The notes below the pieces were generated by a model. It ran no database searches, was not told the origin of the DNA, and was given only the letters and a program-made list of their open reading frames with translations. From positions 1-5,888 of the forward strand of contig JAUYSN010000144.1 in the NCBI GenBank assembly GCA_030696235.1: a stretch of 5,888 bases of DNA, written 5' to 3'. Source of the stretch: Sulfuricella sp. Lineage in GTDB: Bacteria; Pseudomonadota; Gammaproteobacteria; Burkholderiales; Sulfuricellaceae. The position numbers were made by a program, and so were the translations under genes. Below are positions 4,434 through 5,888 of the stretch, in pieces. Position 1 is the stretch's first letter. Every line of letters begins with the position of its first letter.

Positions 4434-5888
4434 ATGCGGAAAACGATCATATTCAGCGATCTGGACGGAACCTTGCTCGATGCGGTGAGGTATTCCTTCA
4501 ATGACGCGCTGCCGGCCTTAAGCCTGATTCAGGCGCACGGCGTTCCGCTGGTTCTCTGTTCCAGCAAAACGCGCGCTGAAATCGAAGCTTGTCGCCAGCG
4601 CATGCACAACTTCCACCCTTTCATTACCGAAAACGGTGGCGGAATCTTCATTCCACAGGGCTACTTCTCCGCGCCGGTTGACTCAGTGGACGGCTATCAG
4701 CGCATCACGCTCGGCACGCCCTATGCAGAGATCCGGCGCCACTTCGTTGCTCTCCGAGAACGGCTTGGGGCAAGCGTACGCGGCTTTGCAGACATGACGG
4801 CAGAGGAGGTCGCCGAGTTGACGTGCCTCTCTTGCGATGACGCGACCTTGGCCAAGCAGCGTGATTTCGACGAACCTTTCGTCTTCGATGGCGCGCCTGA
4901 CGCGCGTTTTCTGCAAGCCATAGAAGACGCCGGCCTGCACTGGACCCAGGGGCGGGTTTTCCACATCATGGGCAAACACGACAAGGGCCTTGCCGTGAAA
5001 ACCCTGAAGGCGCTCTACGAGCGCGAGTATGGCGCTGTCGCAAGTATCGGGCTGGGTGACAGTCTGAACGACCTGCCCTTGCTCCAGGCCGTGGACCGCC
5101 CGGTGCTGATCCGGCACGAGGACGGAAGTTTTGATTCCCGCATCGCCATAGCCGGTCTGATGAAGACGCAAAGCCCCGGCCCGCAGGGCTGGAACGAAGC
5201 GGTGCTGCAATTGCTATCAGCCGGAAATGCCGGAGAAGAAACGCCGTCATCGATTCTTACCCATATCTTCAGCGCCGCCCTTGCCGCGGTCGATCCCTAC
5301 CAGGCCGTGCTCAACGCCGCAAAGCTTGAGAACGACTGCCTGACTGTTGCCGGTGCCGCGTACCCGCTGGAAGACTTTAGCCGCATCGTTGTGGTCGGTG
5401 CGGGGAAGGCCACGGCGCGCATGGCATTGGCCATAGAAGCATTGCTCGGCGAACGGATTTCCGCCGGGCTGATTGTCGTGAAAGAAGGCCACGCGGCAAG
5501 CCTTGGCATGGTTGGGCAGATCGAGGCTTCCCACCCCGTACCGAATGAGGCCGGGGTGGAGGGTGCGCGGCGAATATTGGACATGGTGCGGGTCGCTGAC
5601 GAGAGGACGCTGGTTATTTGCCTGCTCTCGGGCGGCGCGTCAGCACTGCTGGTCGCACCTGTCGCTGGGGTGACGCTGCAAGACAAGCAGGAAGTGACCG
5701 CTTTGCTGCTGAAAGCCGGCGCGGCCATCGGCGAACTGAACGCCGTGCGCAAGCATCTTTCAGCGGTCAAAGGCGGCAGGCTCGCGCAGGCCGCATACCC
5801 GGCGCAGCTGGTGACGATGATTCTTTCCGACGTGATCGGCGACCGGCTCGACGTCATCGCTTCCGGGCCGACCGCGCCGGACGGATCA
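4434..5888 (+). CDS. Fusion: mannosyl-3-phosphoglycerate phosphatase-like HAD domain + glycerate 2-kinase (partial, runs off the right edge)
   Basis: One frame stays open from ATG 4434 (GGAAAGG at 4422-4428) to the window end, giving 485 residues. Residues 1-262 are a HAD-IIB phosphatase of the MpgP/YedP type: nucleophile motif DLDGT (9-13, D9 and D11), motif II LCSSKTRAEIE (41-51), TENGGGIF (65-72), FDEPFVFDG (145-153), K184 in the GKHDKG stretch, and GDSLND (208-213). This family removes phosphate from mannosyl- or glucosyl-3-phosphoglycerate to give the compatible solute. After a short linker (263-272), residues 273 onward are a GckA/TtuD-type (DUF4147/MOFRL) glycerate 2-kinase, which makes 2-phosphoglycerate. 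Its motifs are VVVGAGKA (319-326), EASHPVPNEAG (364-374), LLSGGASALL (397-406), NAVRKHLS (436-443) and SDVIGD...DVIASGPT (465-480). About half of the kinase, including the C-terminal MOFRL part, lies outside the window. No stop, and no plausible independent start, separates the two parts. Sugar specificity is undetermined; GalU upstream favours glucose by inference. Confidence 0.88.
   Translation, partial: MRKTIIFSDLDGTLLDAVRYSFNDALPALSLIQAHGVPLVLCSSKTRAEIEACRQRMHNFHPFITENGGGIFIPQGYFSAPVDSVDGYQRITLGTPYAEIRRHFVALRERLGASVRGFADMTAEEVAELTCLSCDDATLAKQRDFDEPFVFDGAPDARFLQAIEDAGLHWTQGRVFHIMGKHDKGLAVKTLKALYEREYGAVASIGLGDSLNDLPLLQAVDRPVLIRHEDGSFDSRIAIAGLMKTQSPGPQGWNEAVLQLLSAGNAGEETPSSILTHIFSAALAAVDPYQAVLNAAKLENDCLTVAGAAYPLEDFSRIVVVGAGKATARMALAIEALLGERISAGLIVVKEGHAASLGMVGQIEASHPVPNEAGVEGARRILDMVRVADERTLVICLLSGGASALLVAPVAGVTLQDKQEVTALLLKAGAAIGELNAVRKHLSAVKGGRLAQAAYPAQLVTMILSDVIGDRLDVIASGPTAPDGS

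Noticed and set aside
4683..5857. Minus-strand open frames opposite the phosphatase-kinase fusion
   Set aside because: They are shadows. The + strand frame carries complete family motifs for both domains, while the minus-strand translations do not.

Overview
The window reads like a chromosomal segment of a proteobacterium, most likely a betaproteobacterium. The grounds are a moderately high G+C content, a FixJ/NarL-type regulator tail and a proteobacterial-style GalU. This placement rests on protein style, not on a search. All real genes are on the + strand, packed closely, with two regulatory-looking gaps (147-344 and 3268-3503). There are no RNA genes, CRISPR arrays or intact mobile elements.

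Layout. (1) 1-146: the C-terminal HTH end of a FixJ/TtrR-like response regulator. (2) 147-344: a gap with CTTACG-type repeats, a weak promoter-like element and a 15-base palindrome just before the next gene. (3) 345-2590: a probable operon of three genes. It holds an uncharacterised 134-residue protein with an HMA-like (ferredoxin-like) predicted layout, a stand-alone two-CBS-domain protein, and a 445-residue ArsB/NhaD/P-protein-type permease. CBS gene and permease gene are one base apart. (4) 2626-3267: an exported pentapeptide-repeat protein with 32 unbroken repeats, only 35 bases after the permease. (5) 3268-3503: a gap with a TATAAT box. (6) 3504-4367: galU, whose stop codon lies inside a perfect 22-base palindrome. 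(7) 4434-5888 and beyond: one open frame encoding a mannosyl-3-phosphoglycerate-phosphatase-like HAD domain followed directly by a glycerate 2-kinase (GckA/MOFRL) domain, cut by the window edge.

How they may work together. The first module looks like a transporter with a putative nucleotide-sensing CBS partner and a small accessory protein, possibly controlled by the upstream regulator through the repeats. The second couples UDP-glucose synthesis (GalU) with a sugar-phosphoglycerate phosphatase and a glycerate kinase. That points to metabolism of a glycosylglycerate compatible solute (glucosylglycerate or mannosylglycerate). The matching synthase is not in view. The phosphatase-kinase fusion is the most notable item in the window.
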